Shown here: positions 60,301 to 64,000 of the stretch, one piece after another
How the letters are laid out: each line of letters begins with the position of its first letter
Numbering within the stretch: position 1 is the stretch's first letter
Origin: Liolophura sinensis
Taxonomy: Eukaryota; Mollusca; Polyplacophora; Chitonida; Chitonidae
Reading direction: 5' to 3'
Assembly (NCBI RefSeq): GCF_032854445.1
Contig: NC_088302.1
Coordinates: 34,565,979 to 34,629,978 of the forward strand
Length of the DNA stretch: 64,000 nt
Program-made: the position numbers and the translations under genes
The notes under the pieces: generated by a model
Told to the model about the DNA's origin: nothing
Seen by the model: only the letters and a program-made list of their open reading frames with translations
The model's database searches: none

Positions 60301-61829
60301 AAGAACCGTCAAATCACATATTTCGTAAGAAGACTCCATATTTGTCTATGAGAAACGTTTTTAAAATTGACAATTTCTGTGAAATCTTCTAATGAACTGG
60401 AGATAGGATCAGATAATGGCATATGTAAGATATTCAAAGACTTTAACAACATGAATCCCAAATCCATTTTCAAAGACAACCTCAAACACGGATGAGTATC
60501 CGCACACAACAGAAATTTCCCATTAAATTTCCCAAGATAATGAGAAGCCCGGAGAGCATCGGACATTACAAATCTCATTACCCTTTTCCAAGACAACCCG
60601 AAGCCTAAAACTCTAGACAAGGAAAGACATTGAGCAACTAAACTGATGTTTGTCCTATAAAACCGCTCTTTCATACCATTGACAGGCTGTTCCGAACGAG
60701 TTGATGTATCTGTGGACTTAGGGCTTGAAGAGGCGTGAACTGCCCACGTGTCGGATACCGAATGCCGTGCCGGGAAAACATATAGAATTTACGGGCAGTA
60801 CATCCTGAAATATTTAACGTTTTTCATTACAACATGTTAAACGACGGAATTGAAATTACCACAATTCAAAAATGACATGGTCACTAAAACAGGCTATGCA
60901 TTTATGTACATTTGTCACATTGCGCCATATTATGTATTGCATGAGGGCGGTGTGTATATAAAGAAAATAAAACATCGGAATGGTTTTATATTATTAAGAA
61001 GATTGAATACGCTGGGGAATATTATTATAACAGGAAATAACTAGGCAAAAGTTTCTTCTTGTTTCCCAGCGAAGTTTTTTTTAAGAATCTGTATTATGCA
61101 TACAAACATTTGAATATCGGAAAAAGAACAGTATGATATATAGCCTTTTCGTACTAACAGGATGTTTTGGAGTTTGGAACATTCGATACAGTCCAATATA
61201 TCGAAACTTTTCCATGCGGTTACATGTGACTAGAACATGAGTTAGGACACAGCTTTTGTTCCTTTTAGTTGTCCTTGAGTACGTGTCGGTTACGAAGAAA
61301 TGGAAAGAAGGCATAGTGGAAAACTCTACGTGAACAGGCCCTGACGTTACACTGTCCTCATTGCCACAACATAATGCCGCACTGGCTGTCCTGTGAGGTT
61401 GGGTATACACGATATTCTAACAGAACATTCAAATGCCATGTTCACAAGTCCGCACCAGATACATTTGGTGAATGTGGTATTGAATGTAGACTAACAATTT
61501 CGCACCAAGTTTGAATTCACCGACGCACTAGTCTGTATGTAATCTGTATCGTAATTTACAACTAATATTTGAATCATCGTGTTACCTGGTAAAGTAAAGT
61601 CAGCCCCGTGGTTCCGGACGTCCTCATAGTCAGTGTGGGTGGAGTAATACCTGTAGGGGGTAGACGTGGTGCTGTGACACGTGTCCGTGGGGACGGGAGA
61701 GCCCAGACACTGACCCCACACCAGCAAGACCGCGCCCAGACTGAGATGATACCACACCATGGCAGCCAAGAAAAGGTAGAGAAGTCCGGACACTCCCACA
61801 CGGACGGAAGCTTTAACTGTCTTTGCCAT
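54721..61829 (-). CDS. MINPP1: MINPP1-like histidine acid phosphatase, second copy, one frame break
   Basis: Tandem paralogue of 44580-52358 with the same eight-exon plan: 61829-61586, 60804-60677, 58881-58771, 58296-58159, 57415-57339, 56773-56659, 55837-55633, 55138-54721. Exons 3 and 7 have the same lengths as in the other copy (111 and 205 bp). Landmarks: [52 protein letters not shown], and [10 protein letters not shown] (HD in place of HAE), ending CVPSIIG with no ER-retention signal. Exon 2 is 128 bp against 129 in the paralogue, and its donor (AATG|GTATGA) is out of phase with exon 3, so the frame breaks after the RHG motif. The rest is open, which suggests a very recent lesion, a polymorphism or a sequence error. 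Start: ATG 61829 is the most upstream; ATG 61760 aligns better with the paralogue's start. Confidence 0.85.
55865..56105 (-). mobile_element. tRNA-SINE type D, reverse
   Basis: On the minus strand, a tRNA-like head with a clear B box (CTCGTTCGAATCCAGCTC) near 56050 and a body matching in outline the element at 45065. In intron 6 of the second MINPP-like gene. Confidence 0.6.
56370..56507 (+). mobile_element. Type A SINE, diverged 3' part
   Basis: TCCGAAGGTCTGTGGTTTTA, GGTTTCCTCCACACATAACA and AAAAATTCTTGAATATGGCG, then AATAAATAAATC. It ends next to exon 6 of the second MINPP-like gene. Confidence 0.65.
57241..57331. repeat. (AT)n microsatellite beside a splice donor
   Basis: About 90 bases of perfect AT repeat. 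It ends 8 bp from the exon 5 border (57339) of the second MINPP-like gene, immediately after the donor GTGAGTG. Confidence 0.98.
57757..58010. mobile_element. Fold-back element with 94-bp arms
   Basis: Left arm 57757-57850 (CATTATAAACTGTGGCTTCA to GAGTGGTCGGTAA) is the reverse complement, with about a dozen differences, of right arm 57917-58010 (TTACCGACCACTCTGTTTTC to CACAGTTGATAATG). The 66-bp centre is unique. No coding potential; a MITE or a processed inverted duplication. It lies in intron 4 of the second MINPP-like gene and would form a long hairpin in the pre-mRNA. Confidence 0.9.
59590..59836. mobile_element. MITE family 1 copy
   Basis: ACTCAAAAATAATCTGTTGA at the left; TAACAGAATACATTCTAGCA, then CAGATCAATTGTTTGAGTGA at the right. 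The centre has GTGTTGAATATGACACAACA. In intron 2 of the second MINPP-like gene. Confidence 0.65.
59950..60203. mobile_element. MITE family 1 copy
   Basis: Starts TAGACTAAAAAAAAAAATAT and ends AGTCTTTTTTTAGTCTA, an outer inverted repeat. Inside, GATGCTGGAATGTATTCTGT mirrors GCAAAATGCATTCTAGCATC. In intron 2 of the second MINPP-like gene, 120 bp from the copy before it. Confidence 0.7.
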
Positions 61830-63913
61830 GAGAAAGAATACCTTAGTGCCACCTGTTGTCCAGACAAGCAAAAAAAAAAAAATGCTGAAGAAGTGCTTAA
61901 AAAACCGTTAAAAATCATGTGATTTTTGTGTTGAAAATGAGGTAATAACGATAGCGGACATCTCGCCCCGCTTCGTCCTCACCTGGCTTGCATATGTCAC
62001 TACATACATTGCCTAAGGTTACCTTTAAAAGTTACGCTTGGGTTTGGAGACTCTAGAATGATTGACGGATGTAGGCATTTTATCACTAGTACAAACATAT
62101 TTTGTTCCTGTAACAACTTTACTTAATGCACGGCAATTTGTCTGAGTGTCATTATTTTGATCGCGGTAACACTGCTCATTCTTGTAACTATATTCCTAAT
62201 CTTAAATTTTACTATGTAAACGGATTATATTGGATTTAGATGTTAGTCGAATACCAGTAATCACTTAACTAGAAGACACGCAGTTTTCTCATGAATGAAC
62301 TTTGTTAACTGCGCTACATTGGCTGGCATTGACCTGGTTCCTTTATATAACATAAAAGTATAATCTCCTAATAATTTACACAACGAAATGGTCGCAAAAT
62401 TTTACAACTTTGTTTAAAGTTAATAGTCCAAAAAGCTCACTGTCTAGTTACTGACATGCAGGCTAGATAGGCCGCGCAGCGACAAGGACGGAAGGAAAGT
62501 ATGGAAGCCGTGACTTGCGTTAAAGACGCGTGTATACGGCTCGTCGACAGTTATAGGCCTACTTTATACTAACGTCTAATAATAGACAAGATAACAAGAT
62601 AAGAATATTTCGTATTCTGAATACCAGATATAGGCCATTGTGTTGTATAACATCATAAATTGGATGGTTCCGGAAACCAATCGTATAAGCGGAGAGCCAA
62701 CATGGCGTGGTGTGGCTGACCTGCTTAAGCGCTGACGTCTGAAGCATGGCGTAGTTACGGGAATGGGGGAACTCGTAAAGCTCGTTCCCACCTGTATCAA
62801 GACAGTACAAAGCCGTGAACTCATTTGTGCTTTCCTTTATTACGTCACAGTTATTGGTGCACGCACTGCAACGTCACAGCAGAAAACGAAGCGTTCTACA
62901 GTCATTTGGACAGTCTACGTAGCTCGTCCTCGAGTCTCCCATTGTGACGTCATGCTGTATACAGCATCGTTGGCAAGGTGAATTTTGTACGTCTTCTAAC
63001 GAATGAAAGCCGAGGCTGTGGAAACGGTGCCATACGTGTTGCACATTTTAAAGATTTGCGCGATTTGAAAGCTATTTTGACAAAAACGATGTACACAGCA
63101 TATAAGTTAAGCTGTCAACAAGTACAGGCGACAATGGCAAAAACTTAGCGACACGAAAGTTTCTATATGAACTAAATAAGCCTATGTCATTTCAGAGATT
63201 TACCGTGGTAAATCGTGAATTGTGTTTCTTGACCACATTTCTGGTTATGCGTGGCCAGATGATATTTATCAAAATGGCTTTCACAAATCTTACAATTTTT
63301 GCTCTACTGGCTACCGTCGATGTGTGGGCACAATAAATATAGCACATTCTGGGCCTATGGACTATGGCATGGAGTTAGTTCAGTTCTCCATCAACTTTAC
63401 ACTGACTTCGTTGCCACGATTATGATTTGACACAAAAAAACGGTGTCTCTGGTGTGGTCCATACCATTAGGACAGATGCTCGCGTTGTTTGTCTCCTATA
63501 TTAGTGCCAAAACAGTAGGCCTATCTGTGGAGAGTCTGTGATGCGACATTGAATGTCCCTTAAATGTTGCCTACAATAACAGCTTTGTCAGCTGAAATAG
63601 CAGAAAAGAACATACCAAGTTTAACATTTGAAATTTTAACTGAAGTCTAAGATCATTTTGTGATCCCGGTGCCTTGCATCTAGGGTCCAAACTTTAGAGC
63701 CGATCTCAATAGGTTATCCATACGCCAATAAAAAAAGAGGCTCTGCCATTGTGTCGTATAATGCGGATGAAAGAAATTATGGAAGCTGTGAATAAGACAC
63801 ATGTCGACAGTATTACTTTACATTTATGCGTGACTATAGATGTCTACATCAGTACAGGTCTAAGTAGGCCTATATATAAATTCTGAATGTCACATGTACA
63901 TTTGATGCATTAC
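61830..63913. other. Upstream region of the second MINPP-like gene
   Basis: Includes its presumed promoter and 5' UTR. No convincing exon or known repeat. A stretch at about 62645-62705 resembles 63914-63965 (CATAAATTGGATGGTTCCGG against CATAAACTGGAAGATTTCCG), hinting at an old local duplication. Confidence 0.4.
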
Positions 63914-64000
63914 CTCATAAACTGGAAGATTTCCGCAGGTCTATATATTGGACGAGTCAACTTCGGATTGAGCGCATCTTCGCCAGCCAAATGATCCGAT
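63914..64000 (-). CDS. Possible partial exon at the window edge
   Basis: On the minus strand, the last 87 bases are open (GEDALNPKLTRPIYRPAEIF, then QFM) and end in a good donor, GAG|GTAATG, at 63914/63913. I do not recognise the peptide. No matching acceptor-bounded next exon in the right phase was found between 61830 and 63900, so it may be chance. If real, the gene starts beyond the window. Confidence 0.2.

Overview
The window is animal nuclear DNA: AT-rich, sparse in genes, with GT-AG introns, three kinds of tRNA-derived SINE, fold-back MITEs, a Tc1 relic, microsatellites and minisatellites. The dominant SINE, whose body ends in an (AAATA/AATAAATA)n tail, and two other SINE families look like those common in molluscs. 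A marine lophotrochozoan, most likely a mollusc, is therefore my best reading, but this is inference from repeat style and no species can be named.

Layout. 1-1406: the last three exons of ribosomal protein L17 (+). 1470-9608: repeat territory, mainly a 2.35-kb unit present three times in tandem, the middle copy carrying a later SINE with a perfect 15-bp target-site duplication. 10580-15517: a three-exon gene (+) for a secreted 251-residue protein with a basic pro-region and a C-terminal cysteine-rich module that looks like a cystine-knot growth factor. 15518-22292: repeats, including a 0.6-kb duplicated segment, MITEs and hairpins. 22293-28599: a second, diverged copy of the cystine-knot gene with the same exon layout and splice phases but two frame breaks. 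Its first intron holds a SINE, a dead Tc1 transposase and another SINE. 28600-35100: MITE-rich and SINE-rich intergenic DNA. 35286-36419: an intact single-exon ZIP-family zinc transporter (+), with a palindromic E-box and short upstream reading frames, followed by a long AT-rich region that may hold its 3' UTR.

44580-61829: two tandem genes (-) for secreted histidine acid phosphatases of the MINPP1 (multiple inositol polyphosphate phosphatase) type, each with eight exons in the same phases. The upstream-facing copy at 44580-52358 is fully intact (460 aa). The copy at 54721-61829 is intact except for one missing base in the exon carrying the catalytic RHGxRxP motif. Both copies have HD where classical MINPP1 has HAE, and both lack a KDEL-like C-terminus. 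The last kilobase contains a possible partial exon at the window edge.

The genes do not form a pathway. The main themes are local duplication (cystine-knot pair, MINPP pair, 2.35-kb triplication, 0.6-kb segmental duplication) and heavy repeat colonisation. No immune, phage-like or CRISPR-like system is present. The most unfamiliar item is the cystine-knot pair, whose family I cannot assign firmly.
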